Positions 11,544 to 21,957 of a stretch of DNA of 64,000 bases are shown one piece after another. The DNA is from Arion vulgaris (taxonomy: Eukaryota; Mollusca; Gastropoda; Stylommatophora; Arionidae). The position numbers were made by a program, and so were the translations under genes. The DNA is taken from assembly GCA_020796225.1 (NCBI GenBank), contig CM036753.1:75156865-75220864 (forward strand). Direction: 5' to 3'. Positions within the stretch are counted from its first letter, which is position 1. Each line of letters begins with the position of its first letter. The notes beneath the pieces are model-generated. The model did not search any database. It worked only from the letters and a program-made list of their open reading frames with translations, and had not been told where the DNA came from.

Positions 11544-11678
11544 AAATATGTAATTTAACACATTGTGTAATATAATATTTATATAATATTAAAATGTCTG
11601 CATCTGGAAAAATTCAAATTAAATTTTGTGATGCTAAATTAATTGTATAGAAAATAAGATGTTGAGAATAAGGCTAAT

Positions 11679-11930
11679 CTTCTTCTTCTTTGCGTTCGTT
11701 CTTTACGACCAATTTTAATCACTCTTTGTGATATGTGTGATCTTTACCAAGAACGTGTATACGTTGCACATTGGTTTGGTAGGCCCCTAAACGCATAGAC
11801 TTCTACACGTTTAGAACATGTGCATCCGATTTCAGCCAAACCTCCTTAGTCGCCTCTTAAGACATGCGTGGCAGATAGCAATGGTTCTATTCTTTACACC
11901 CCAAATTTGGGCCCCGGTAACCACTCGGGT
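11679..11930 (-). mobile_element. SINE-A with 13-bp TSD
   Basis: Full-length short SINE-A (252 bp), minus strand, with GAA tail at the left and the head 'cgagtggttaccgggg' at the right. Flanked by a perfect duplication 'gaataaggctaat' at 11666-11678 and 11931-11943. Confidence 0.94.
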
Positions 11931-12484
11931 GAATAAGGCTAATAAAAGTCAATACTGCTTTCTTGCCGATCACGTGATAGGAATCTCAGAATAATGTATT
12001 CGTTATGAAGTAAATACAGCTAATTTTGGAGCTGAAGTTTTTTTTAAAGTGACGATCATTCACAAAGGGCTCTGAAAATAGTGGGTAGGTGCCATTTATA
12101 CAAGTATTCGACAATTGCAGGTTATCTTAAACATACCGATTGGAAGCAACGTAGTGAGTATTTGCAACGTAACGATTAGTGACCATATGTGCAGATATTC
12201 GCTAGTTTTCAAAACTAATACAACTAGCGACACTAATCTTTCTAGCTGATATGGCAAACACACATATTTCGAAAGTGAACATAAATGGACATGCAACACT
12301 CTGTCAGATTGTGACATCAGGGAAAACTGCATACGTTTTTGGAAATCTATTGCAGCAAACCTTCTTTGTAGACGCAGCACAAGATATCGTGCTAGTCGTG
12401 GGTAATGAATACTTTTTAATACGTGCTATTCGTCGATACTTTCGGATCCAGACGATAATAAATTAATAATAATTCCTCTCGTAT

Positions 12485-12690
12485 TGTTTTTTTGTGTGTT
12501 TTTTTCGATCTAGAAGCACTTGAGCTTTTCAGCTCTTCGGCTCGGTGCCATGGACATCGTAACCCTTCGGTTCGGTGCCACGAACACCGTAAATCTGGGG
12601 AATCTGTGGTTTTTCTGCCATCCCGCGGAATTGAACCCGCACACACAGAGGGATAGTCACCCGTAGTCCAACGCGCTACGAACACGCTGG
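12485..12690 (-). mobile_element. SINE-T, tRNA-headed
   Basis: The minus strand starts 'cgtgttcgtagcgcgttgga' and has a degenerate B box 'gggttcaattccgcgg' and a tail of duplicated 'ttcggtgccac'-type modules ending in poly(A). The second copy is at 50985-51189. Confidence 0.8.
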
Positions 12691-12775
12691 ACGTTACATA
12701 GGGCCTGCAAGTAGTTTCTCCATACCGCCCTATCCTGGGCAACTCGCTCAATCTCTGATAACGTTTGTGTTTCGT
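12691..12775 (-). mobile_element. LINE-K 3' tip
   Basis: 'ctgcaagtagtttctccata' and 'cctatcctgggcaactcgct' match the 3' ends of LINE-K at 25530 and 32474. Only about 80 bp remain. Confidence 0.65.
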
Positions 12776-13084
12776 TGAATTAGAGAAGTAGAAAAGGAAA
12801 GATATCGAGTAAGAGAACTTGTCACTTCACATTTTTGCGGTCACGTAGCCTTTTCGGACATAAGGATTATGAAGTGCCTGTCCCTTGCCATTTTTAGAAC
12901 CAAGTGTACAAGAGGTTGGATGGCCAAATCCCTTCCATACGTGTGAAGTTTCGTGATGTAGGGACTGGAACCACAATTCTTATGTGTCCGACTTGACAGG
13001 CGACGATCTATGAATTACACTAATCCGTCCCTACTAATGCTAATACCTAGTGTTATGAGATTACACTTCATACTTATTTATTTC

Positions 13085-13370
13085 TCTCCGCACCTCGTGA
13101 AGCATAGGGCCTCAACAGTTGTTCGCCACCTTTCCCAGGCTCTTGCTGTTTTCTTTATGGTATCCCAGGATAGTCGAGCATCCTTCAGTTCCTCAAGAAG
13201 ACTAGTCTCCAGGACCGTTTAGGACGTCCGTTTTTTAGTTTTCCTACCGGGTTCCACTCAAGTGCTTGTCTAGTGACACTCGACTGTGTTTCTTCCGTAG
13301 GATATGCCAAACTCATTGCCATCTGTCCTGTACTTATCCACATGTCTGTGTTTGCAACTCTATAAACTCA
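13085..13370 (-). mobile_element. LINE-S 3' end
   Basis: Reverse complement of the LINE-S C-terminus seen at 28100-28335: minus-strand frames include HLSGTR, GRPKR-like and ARLSW-like segments and the terminal 'gcttcacgaggtgcgg'. Several shifts. Confidence 0.75.
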
Positions 13371-13550
13371 GACCAAGAATCCGCCGAAGACATCCGTTGA
13401 CAACGGTTTGAATTTTATGTGTACTTAACTTGGTAACTCTCACGTTTAATATCCATACAGCAACACAGATTTCACATTTGAGCTGAATATCCTGAGCTTT
13501 GTGTACACTTCATACACTTGGCATTAAAAGTTAATATATATATATATCAT

Positions 13551-13915
13551 CATCATCATCAAGGAGCTTGTCAATTCAGGAACTTGGCTCTCATGACCGT
13601 AGTCCTGAAAAACTCTGTTCTCTGCAAGTTGACCGGCGACAGCAGCAGTCATTCTCAGATCGTCAATGACATCTTGCACCCATCGTCTTCTAGGTCTTCC
13701 TCAAATTCTTCTTCCGGGCACCATTCCCTCCAAAATTATCTTCTCTAGGCACTCATGTCGTTTGATGTGTCCAAAATATTTAATTTTCCTTGGTTTTATG
13801 TTCTTTAATGATCTTTTCCGCCGCTCTGTCAATGGTCCATGTCTCACAATCATATGTTGCCAAGGAAAAACGCAGGTTCTTGATTTTTGTTCTGATGTCA
13901 CTCCTTACATAAGTT
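13551..13915 (-). mobile_element. LINE-U 3' end
   Basis: The minus-strand protein includes IKYFGHIKRHECLEKIILEG followed by a shifted RRPRRRW-like stretch and a (GAT)n tail at 13551. The same family is on the + strand at 18432-18680. Interrupted by frameshifts. Confidence 0.85.
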
Positions 13916-14384
13916 AGTTAGTTCTTTTAGTTTTTGCTCTATAGATATATATACACAAAAATATGCGCATATCTCTATATTTTCAACTGATATTGTACAA
14001 ATATACAAATACCCGGAATTATTCCCCACGATGTGATACGAAATATGGCTATCATCTGGGACACGTTTGTCTTGAAGTCAATTCATGTTACGTCATTGTT
14101 GAATGTATAGCAATTTGTTTCTCACAAACATTCCTTCTCCTTTCCCATAGTTGTTTCTCGCTCATTCAGTATTCAAGAACGAAGAAGACTATGCAGCGGC
14201 TCTTCGCGACGTAACCAGGCAAGCGAGAAACGCTTTCGTTGTCTGCAACAGTATTGCAGAGTGTAGGTAACCGTACCTACTTGAATAGAACAACTAGATA
14301 GTATCTGAGCTATGTGAAACGAGAACGTCTGGAAGCGGTCTCTACGTTTGAAATTGCTTATTTCAAGGGATATGATATTGCCGT

Positions 14385-14392
14385 TATATAAG
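14385..14392 (+). promoter_or_regulatory. Candidate TATA box (TATATAAG)
   Basis: TATATAAG in otherwise mixed sequence, with no repeat recognised around it, about 460 bp upstream of the signal-peptide exon at 14848. A start site about 30 bp downstream would give a 5' leader of roughly 430 nt. Speculative. Confidence 0.25.
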
Positions 14393-14847
14393 AAGTGTTG
14401 CTTGTACACGGTGCAGCTGTTCTTACAAGTGGTTGTGCGTGTACATTGCGTTGTTGTTACTTTCTTTACATAATGCTTACGTACCAGTGAGTCAAAACAG
14501 AAAGTAATTCTTTTGACATTAACTATTTTATTAGTATTCACTGATAACAGTTACAAGTCAGTGAGTTAAAAACAAAACTATGCAGAAGAGGTACACTTTT
14601 TAAATGGTCGTATTCGTGAGATTTTGTGTTTATAGATAGTGTTATACCGTTTTAAATACATATTTACGCATATGCATATATGTCTATTAATATCGCCGTG
14701 CATATGATAATAGTGAAGACTGAATGAAGACGTGCAACATACTCACCAAGTAAACCACAGATAGAAATTTAATTTGTTGTTTTAAATGACCATAGTGAAA
14801 ACTCTGGCACCAATATTTGCTAGTCCAGGTATATTTTGTTCACAAAA

Positions 14848-15041
14848 ATGACTATCATCCTCAAAACCATGCAGTCTCAGTTATTACTGTTTTTAACACT
14901 GCTGGTGCTAGGATTTCTGCTGCTTCTGCCCTATGGATCAGACGCATCCAGGCCACGTTATAGACCTAGAGCATCTACAAAATCACAACGTGTTGTAGCC
15001 GAGGAAACACACTCGGACATACAGTCTGAAGAACCGAAGGG
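14848..15041 (+). CDS. Putative first coding exon of a secreted peptide or protein
   Basis: From ATG 14848 (context aaaaATGa) the frame reads MTIILKTMQSQ, then a strongly hydrophobic LLLFLTLLVLGFLLLLPYG (a good signal-peptide core), then SDA and a basic mature start SRPRYRPRASTKSQRVV, then acidic EETHSDIQSEEPKG. The frame reaches a stop at 15045, but a donor GTGAGA at 15042 suggests splicing after 15041. A second ATG at 14869 could be the start instead. A short basic/acidic peptide after a cleavable signal suits a neuropeptide or small secreted protein. No family is recognised and no downstream exon was found. The surrounding 500 bp matches no repeat seen elsewhere in the window. Confidence 0.45.
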
Positions 15042-15045
15042 GTGA

Positions 15046-16190
15046 GAACCTTGTTCAATATTCGTGATTTGTGTTCGTCTGTTCATTCAATTTTGTCATT
15101 AGATCATTAGATTCCCGTCAATTTGCCTATATATATACAGGAGTCCAGTCTCCCCCAGTAGAAGTCAAAGTCAATGCATTTTGAGGATTCTAGTGACTCG
15201 TTGGTTAAGTACACTCCTTATTCCAGTCCTCATGTGCACAGTTCTACTGATACAACATGTCATTCAAAATTCATTCAAAAGTAGTAAAAATTAGTCATTA
15301 ATTTCTGTGTCCTCATTGATCAGTTGGTTTCTGGACACAGGAAGCTACAATATACCCGCCCGGGGCCTCCGATAAACATACGGCCGACGGGCTCAGGTAA
15401 CAATTCTAGGAAATCATACCACAACTGTCGCGTGATCCTCAAATTCCAATGTTGTTGTATATAGACTAATTCATGTTAAAAGCAACACAACATGATAAAT
15501 CAAGGTTATATTATGTTACAAATTACGTTTAAAGCTAAGGAATATAAGTATTATTAACTTTTTCCATCAATAAATAGCCACGAACTCATAAAATTGAGTA
15601 AAATTACAAAAAAGCATACAGTGTTCTATCAAACATTAAAAAATCAGCTCCCATCTAACAGAAATTTTAGATTTTTCGGCTAAGCTATTTGGCCTTATGT
15701 TACCGGGGCTACGAACCACCCTATCCATCTCCTACACGGTCACATGAACTATAGATACGTATCTGATGCATCACTGTCTGCTCTATCTCTGTGTTCATCA
15801 TGAGCACCTGCATGTCCAAGACGGTAGATCGACGTCAGAATCTGAAGGTTGAAAGCATCGCTATCCGATATCTACCTATACCGAAACAGACCATTTTAAG
15901 CACGCTCAGGAAAGTCAGGTACATTAATTGACCTAGCTTACAGAGTCACATACGATCGTTGAAGAGCGGTAGTAATAGCATCAAAATCCATCCTCGTAAT
16001 GAATGTAGTAGCTGTGTGTGTTTTATTCTGCGACTTCAAAAACGACTCCTGGCTACACAAGCGTGGACATGGTAGATTGAAAGGAAAGAGAAAGCGAACA
16101 AGCTGACTACATCAATGTAGCTATTGAGAAAGGAAAAAAGCTTTCATGTGACGATGATTTCAAGTAATATAAATCATCTAAAAACGAAGG
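15046..16190. other. Mostly unique non-coding sequence
   Basis: No exon, RNA gene or repeat is recognised. If the exon at 14848 is real, this is probably its first intron. Confidence 0.4.
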
Positions 16191-16198
16191 ATTTACTT

Positions 16199-16400
16199 CA
16201 TTCCACCGGGTTTTCCCCATATTGTTTGATCTCCCTCCACAGTAATGGCTCGTCACCTGTCGATAATATTGCACAAACCACGAATTCCGTATCTCCGGCA
16301 ACATTCCTAGGGTTTCTGAAAAATGCACTCGTGAACAGAACGACGCAATCTGGATTCGAGCCCACGACTTTCGAAACGCAAGACAAACGGTTTAACCGTT
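16199..16400 (-). mobile_element. SINE-B, tRNA-headed
   Basis: The minus strand has a B box 'gggctcgaatccag' and the family body: 'ggaatgttgccggagatacg', 'ggggaaaacccggtggaatg', 'aagtaaatcc'. It aligns with the copies at 23463-23710 and 57046-57330. Confidence 0.75.
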
Positions 16401-16879
16401 TATAAATCTTTGCTTCAAACGTGGGGAAACAGTAGAATCGGGTAACATAACTACATAGTTGAAATGGGGGTTAAACTTGGACAAGCCCGTGTGTGCTATC
16501 TGTAGAGTAGAGAAAGAAGATACACTAACCAACACCTCGTGTAGATAGTGTGCGTGAGAACACTGAGATTACTGCTGATATATAGGACAGAGCACACATG
16601 AGCTTGCCAAATGTGCTAAGGTGTCGATGGAGAGTAGTTTACTGTACTCTATTGTACTGAACTGAACAACCCTACCACGTGCGTTCTCTTTAGAAATTCA
16701 GACATTTTCGCACCATCATTCAGTTTCATACCTGTATACAAACCACCATTACTGATTATAAAACATCACCACATTTTGGAGGTAGTAGATCTATGTGCAA
16801 TCTACATTTTGCTGATCATATCGATCTATTGGTTGTTTTAATCGAAGGAACTTCAAGAGAATATTTAAAATTATATAAA

Positions 16880-17023
16880 TTGTACAGTAGATGTTAATCA
16901 AAGCACGAACTCCGTAGCTATGGCTCTGGAAAAAATACACTCGTGAAATTTATTTTGGGTCGAGTTCGAACCTACGACCTTCGGAACGCAAGGCAATGGC
17001 TTAACAACTTAGTCACAGAGAAC
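16880..17023 (-). mobile_element. SINE-B head adjoining the 27-bp array
   Basis: The minus strand begins 'gttctctgtgactaagttg' 'ttaagcc' (A-box region) and has B box 'ggttcgaactcg' about 35 nt on, then family body 'ctacggagttcgtgctttg'. Its first ~14 bp are the part reiterated in the neighbouring array. Confidence 0.75.
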
Positions 17024-17980
17024 ACGTAGTATATAGTAGTCACAGAGAACCCGTAGTATATAGTAGTCACAGAGAACACGTAGTATATAGTAGTCACAGA
17101 GAACCCGTAGTATATAGTAGTCACAGAGAACCCGTAGTATATAGTAGTCACAGAGAACCCGTAGTATATAGTAGTCACAGAGAACCGTAGTATATAGTAG
17201 TCACAGAGAACCGTAGTATATAGTAGTCACAGAGAACCCGTAGTATATAGTAGTCACAGAGAACCCGTAGTATATAGTAGTCACAGAGAACCCGTAGTAT
17301 ATAGTAGTCACAGAGAACCCGTAGTATATAGTAGTCACAGAGAACCCGTAGTATATAGTAGTCACAGAGAACCCGTAGTATATAGTAGTCACAGAGAACC
17401 CGTAGTATATAGTAGTCACAGAGAACCGTAGTATATAGTAGTCACAGAGAACCCGTAGTATATAGTAGTCACAGAGAACCCGTAGTATATAGTAGTCACA
17501 GAGAACCCGTAGTATATAGTAGTCACAGAGAACCGTAGTATATAGTAGTCACAGAGAACCCGTAGTATATAGTAGTCACAGAGAACCCGTAGTATATAGT
17601 AGTCACAGAGAACACGTAGTATATAGTAGTCACAGAGAACCCGTAGTATATAGTAGTCACAGAGAACACGTAGTATATAGTAGTCACAGAGAACCCGTAG
17701 TATATAGTAGTCACAGAGAACACGTAGTATATAGTAGTCACAGAGAACCCGTAGTATATAGTAGTCACATAGAACCCGTAGTATATAGTAGTCACAGAGA
17801 ACCCGTAGTATATAGTAGTCACAGAGAACCCGTAGTATATAGTAGTCACAGAGAACCCGTAGTATATAGTAGTCACAGAGAACCCGTAGTATATAGTAGT
17901 CACAGAGAACCCGTAGTATATAGTAGTCACAGAGAACCCGTAGTATATAGTAGTCACAGAGAACCCGTAGTATATAGTAT
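17010..17980. repeat. 27-bp minisatellite, ~36 copies, built on a SINE 5' end
   Basis: Unit 'tagtcacagagaacccgtag' plus 'tatatag'. Variants have gaacAcg instead of gaacCcg, or lack one c (26 bp). The first half of each unit is the complement of the SINE-B 5' end at 17010-17023. The second half matches the flanking 'cgtagtatatag' that continues to the right of the array. Frames of several hundred bases on the minus strand are artefacts of the period. Confidence 0.96.
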
Positions 17981-18261
17981 AGTAATCAATATCGATTGTG
18001 TTCAGTGAACACAATAGCATGGCAAATATGTCCACATAACAATAATGATTTACTCTATATCCTGCTTGTTTTAACTTGACTTATCATATACGCCTTTGTT
18101 CACTTAATCTGTTCCTTTTCTGATATCTCATCTTTAGTTTGCATGTAACATGCTCGGTGCAATATCGTTGATTTCAAAGTTACTGTTCTATATTCCTGTT
18201 TCGGTATGAATTTATTACTTCTATTCACTGTACACTATATATTCACTATATAGGCTATCAC

Positions 18262-18423
18262 CAGTGGCGGCTCGTCATTATGGGCCAGTGGGGCCGGGTC
18301 CCATCAAAAATTGTGTGTAACGTGTATTTATTATTTTATAAATTAAAAAATAACCTAAAACCATGATTTTTCCAAAAATTTGTGTCTGGCCCCACCAACA
18401 AAAATTAACACGAGCCGCCACTG
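18262..18423 (+). mobile_element. hAT-type MITE, copy 1
   Basis: 162 bp with TIRs CAGTGGCGGCTCGT and its complement, flanked by a perfect 8-bp duplication 'gctatcac' (18254-18261 and 18424-18431). 8-bp TSDs and CAG…CTG ends are diagnostic of hAT transposition. No coding capacity. Confidence 0.96.
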
Positions 18424-18431
18424 GCTATCAC

Positions 18432-18685
18432 AAAGCGTAACATAAAGGAAAATTAAATATTTCGGACACATCAAACGACATGAGTACCTAGAGAAATTAA
18501 TTTTGGAAGGAATGATGTCTGGAAGAAGAACGAGAGGAAGACCTAGAAGACGATGGGTGCATGATGTCATTGACGATCTGAGAATGACTGCTGCTGATGC
18601 AGGCCAACTTGCACAGAACAGAGTTTTTCAGGAATGATGTCATGGGAGCCAAGTTCCGGAAGGGACAAGCTACTTGATGATGATT
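18432..18685 (+). mobile_element. LINE-U 3' end
   Basis: Reads KYFGHIKRHEYLEKLILEGM, then RGRPRRRWVHDVIDDLRMT and AADAGQLAQNR, ending 'acaagctacttgatgatgat'. One frameshift lies near the end. Copy 1 of the hAT MITE lies immediately to its left and may have inserted into it. Confidence 0.88.
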
Positions 18686-18979
18686 CACTATATCATTATA
18701 TCATACCTGATTTGTTCGTTGTTTGTTTTTTTCGTTATTCTTCTCCTACCATGGCAAATGGAGAATAAGTTGTTTTGCAGATATTCGCATCGTTACGGAA
18801 CACACGTTTTCAGTCCGTAATTTTCAAGTCGGGCTTACCTTTCCGTTTCTATAGCCAAACTGTAGTGATGTAGCCTGTTATCTGGTTCCCTATTTGAAGT
18901 TGAAGTAGTGTCTTATTCAGCTTTGTTTGGAAGATCCTTACTTCTGTCATTTCATTCACAGCGTGCGTCCTATGCTCCA

Positions 18980-19175
18980 TTTTATTTGTCGAAACACGTA
19001 ATAACAAAGTACTGCAGTTTTACCAAATACGTAATAACAAAGTACTGTAGTTTTACCAAATACGTAATAACAAAGTACTGTAGTTTTACAAAATACCAAA
19101 ACAATGGCAATACACAGCAAATTTTCGACCAAAAGGCCTGTATCAAGCAAACGATACCAAAGGAGTGACGAATTT
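18980..19175. mobile_element. Fold-back family arm with 33-bp triplication
   Basis: Arm sequence 'caaagtactgtagttttac' … 'atttcgaccaaaaggcct' as in the fold-backs at 19991 and 33463, but only one arm is seen here. Its first 33 bp ('cgtaataacaaagtactg…') occur three times in tandem (about 18995-19095). Confidence 0.8.
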
Positions 19176-19437
19176 CACAGCACACTACATATAGACGTTG
19201 ACAAAGATATTATAACGGTTAAAAATTAAATGAATTAAAATATTTGACTTAAAAGGAATCACGAAATAAATGCAGAAAAACTAGAAGTGATAAAAGAAGA
19301 GAAACAATTACAAAATCAAGTAAATATATGACTTATATACATTTAACATATACACATATAAAATATGGAGCAGGAGAAGAGAAAGTACTAAGAAGCATAG
19401 GAATGTAGAGCGTTGAGTTCATGAGGTCGCAAGGTAC

Positions 19438-19795
19438 CATCATCAAGGTGCGTATCCTTTATAGGACGTTGCTCTCTTTGCAGCGCATTTGAAACTCACT
19501 CTGTCTCTAGCCAGTTCACCCAATTCGTTGATGGTCATATTCATGGTTTGTTTAATATCTTGTAGCCATCTTCTTCTTGGTCTACCTCTGCGTCCTGGGA
19601 TCCTACCCTCTAATACTGGTCTTTCCAGGCCATCGTGACGCATGACGTGACCAAAGTATCTAATTTTTTAAATATAGTATGTTGTTTATCAGCCAATTTT
19701 CTCGAACATTTAGTTCTTTCAGGACATCAGCGTTCTTTCTTTTTTCTGTGCATGGTATTCGTAGGATCTTTCTGTAGCATTTAGTTTCTGCAAGG
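19438..19795 (-). pseudogene. LINE-A 3' end, minus strand
   Basis: The minus-strand protein has RHDGLERPVLEGRIPGRRG, RPRRRWLQDIKQT and NMTINELGELARDRVSFK, ending at 'cctataaaggatacgcacc' and a GAT tail. It matches the end of the element at 1-945 and supplies the C-terminus that is missing there. Upstream (higher coordinates) it fades out near 19795. Confidence 0.88.
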
Positions 19796-19990
19796 CACCA
19801 TATACCGAAATAAAACGATTCTCTAGAGCAAATCGACTACGATCATCAGAGGAACATGATCGGATGGCCGTGACCTGGACGTCACGAGCTCCCAAATGGT
19901 CAGTTCCATTGAAATGAGTAGTTACATGGGTCACAGAGCATTGGCGAATGTCGCGTAAGTGTTGGCCGTAACGGTCACTACATGTTATTT

Positions 19991-20372
19991 ACAAAATAAA
20001 AAAACAATAACAAAACATGGCAACATTTCGACCAAAGGGCCTTTATCAAAGGATGCAACAAAAGTGATGAATTTCCCTTCTTTCACAGCACACTACACAT
20101 AGACTACGACAATAACACCCTAATGGCCCCATTGTATATATATATTTGATTTTTTATTGTTTCTCTTTTTTTTCCACTTCTAGTTTTTTGCACATATTTT
20201 GTTATTATTCATTTTTAGTCACATATTTCTTTTAGGGCCATTAGGGTGTTATTGTCGTAGTCTATATGTAGTGTGCTGTGAAAGAAGGGGAAATTCATCA
20301 CTTCTGTTGTTTCCTTTGCTTGAAAAAGACCTTTTGGTCGAAATGTTGCTGTGTATTGTTTTTGTATTTTGT
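19991..20372. mobile_element. Fold-back element, ~139-bp inverted arms
   Basis: The arm at 19991-20129 is the inverted complement of 20234-20372 with scattered mismatches. Shared blocks include 'caacatttcgacca', 'tttcacagcacactaca' and 'caataacaccctaatggcc'. The loop is about 104 bp of A+T-rich sequence. Arm sequence relates it to the element at 33463-33747 and to single arms at 18980 and 61075. Confidence 0.9.
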
Positions 20373-20689
20373 AAAACTACAACACTTTGTTTTAACATGT
20401 TTCGCCATTGTTACATAGTTTTACTGCAGTCTTCCCCTATAACCATTTTATTGTGTGACTCATCAAGCAAGGGTTATCAGGTATACTTTCAGAACATTTT
20501 TCTGTCTTTCTTTAACATGTAATGTTTCTGCACTCAACAACATGATACAATCAAGCAACAGTTTATAGAACTGCATGCAAGCATTTTTCGTTTGACATTA
20601 GGGTTAAGTAAGTTTCTGTTGAGATGCAGCCTTCGTCTGTATGTGTATGTGTGTGCATATGGGTTTGTATATATATATATATTGAAGGT

Positions 20690-20825
20690 ATAGAGTTTGT
20701 GCTTTGTTCAACACTCTCGGTAGGTGGCGTACAAATTCTACCAAGAGGGACAGAGCCATATGGGAAATCTTCTTCTTCTTCTTTTCTCTAATCCTTTTGT
20801 CTCACATCGTCAGGATTGACGAGAT
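20690..20825. mobile_element. SINE-B body fragment, then LINE-F tail
   Basis: 20690-20760 contains the SINE-B body segment 'gtttgtgctttgttcaacac'. 20768-20825 is the minus-strand LINE-F 3' end ('gtctcacatcgtcaggatt' with a GAA tail). Confidence 0.55.
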
Positions 20826-20830
20826 TTATA

Positions 20831-21082
20831 CAGGGTGTTCAAGATAATAGCAGCCTGTGAATGGAGTCAATCTGGCATATATGTATGAAAATGAGAAGGT
20901 TCAGTTATGACGTAGTATAGGTCAAGGTTATGTGACGGTATGTAATTGTAGTGACGTAATGAACAAATGTGACGTAAAACGAGCTAGTCAGAACCGGTTT
21001 AAATAGTACATAAACATAACGCTATAGATTATCTGGCAAATTTCGATTTGTCAATGGGGCTGCTTTAATCTTGAACACCCTT
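20831..21082. mobile_element. mariner/Tc1-type MITE with TGACGTA motifs
   Basis: Ends are cAGGGTGTTCAAGAT at the left and its complement at the right, with further inner symmetry (AGCAGCC), flanked by TA on both sides (20829-20830 and 21083-21084). 252 bp, non-coding. Contains TGACGTA three times (near 20909, 20951 and 20971) plus a TGACGGTA. Confidence 0.82.
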
Positions 21083-21099
21083 TAGAACGAGATTTTGTG

Positions 21100-21935
21100 T
21101 GCAATTCGTATATGGTGTCTTTTACTGCCCCTGTTATTTCTCAAGTTCACCTTTTGTGTGAATGATCTTTTGCTATGTACCCAATGTATCGGAGTAGCAT
21201 TTCAGTTTTAAGCGCATTGTCTGTTGGTAATCTGCATTTGTTCCCGAACCATTTAAGTTGTTGTTTCTTGATGAAGTTATGTACTGATGCTGTACCCACT
21301 TTTTTCTGATGTCTTTAGTTCTAGATATGTCTCCTCTTGTTACTCGCAGCATTCTGGGTAAACACTTCATCTTTGTAGTGACTAGATTTCTTCTATCGTT
21401 TGATGTCAGCATCCATTGTTTGGCACTGATAGCATAATGCTGGGGAAAATTTTGTGTTGAACAATGCTCTTTTAGTGTTCATGGCGACATGTTTACATTT
21501 CAAAATTGGTGCCATTTGTTCTATGATTTGATTTACTTCATTGCATCTAGTTGTTTTCGTTAGTAATTCTTCCATGTGCTGAAAAACGCTAACGAGGTAT
21601 GTAAAATTTGACTTGCTTTAATTGATGTTTGTCGATGGAGATATTGGTAGTGTTTTCCTCTCTAGCGAATGTCATTACTTCAGGTTTGTTAATATTTATT
21701 CTCATATTGTATTCATTGCATATTAACTGGAGTCTGTTAATGTGTTGCTGTAGCTGTTTCTACCTTGCTGATATGATTGCCTGATCGTTGGCAAAAAGAA
21801 ATTCGTTTAACAGTTCCTTAATGGTGTTCCCTTCACTAGTGTTAGCTATTTTGCTATAGAAGTGTCTAACTTCCAGGAACTTTCGTGGATCTAGTGTTAT
21901 ATATAGTGTTATCTAGTTTCTGGAAGTGTTATATT
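21100..21935 (-). pseudogene. LINE-F RT C-terminal half
   Basis: The minus strand reads an RT active-site remnant FLFANDQAI (Y/FADD decayed to FAND) near 21790-21815. Then come INKPEVMTF-like, NEVNQIIEQMAPILKCKHV, MNTKRALFNTKFSPALCYQC, RNLVTTKMKCLPRMLRVTR and DIRKKW. Multiple frameshifts. A close relative lies at 44820-45405. Confidence 0.85.
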
Positions 21936-21957
21936 TAGTTCTAGCTCTGCATTTACG

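Noticed and set aside
14173..14541. 122-residue minus-strand frame
   Set aside because: No recognisable motif; opposite to the candidate promoter; Cys/Thr-rich sequence without family resemblance.
17523..18035. 170-residue TTIYYGFSV repeat frame
   Set aside because: Artefact of the 27-bp array built on a SINE end.
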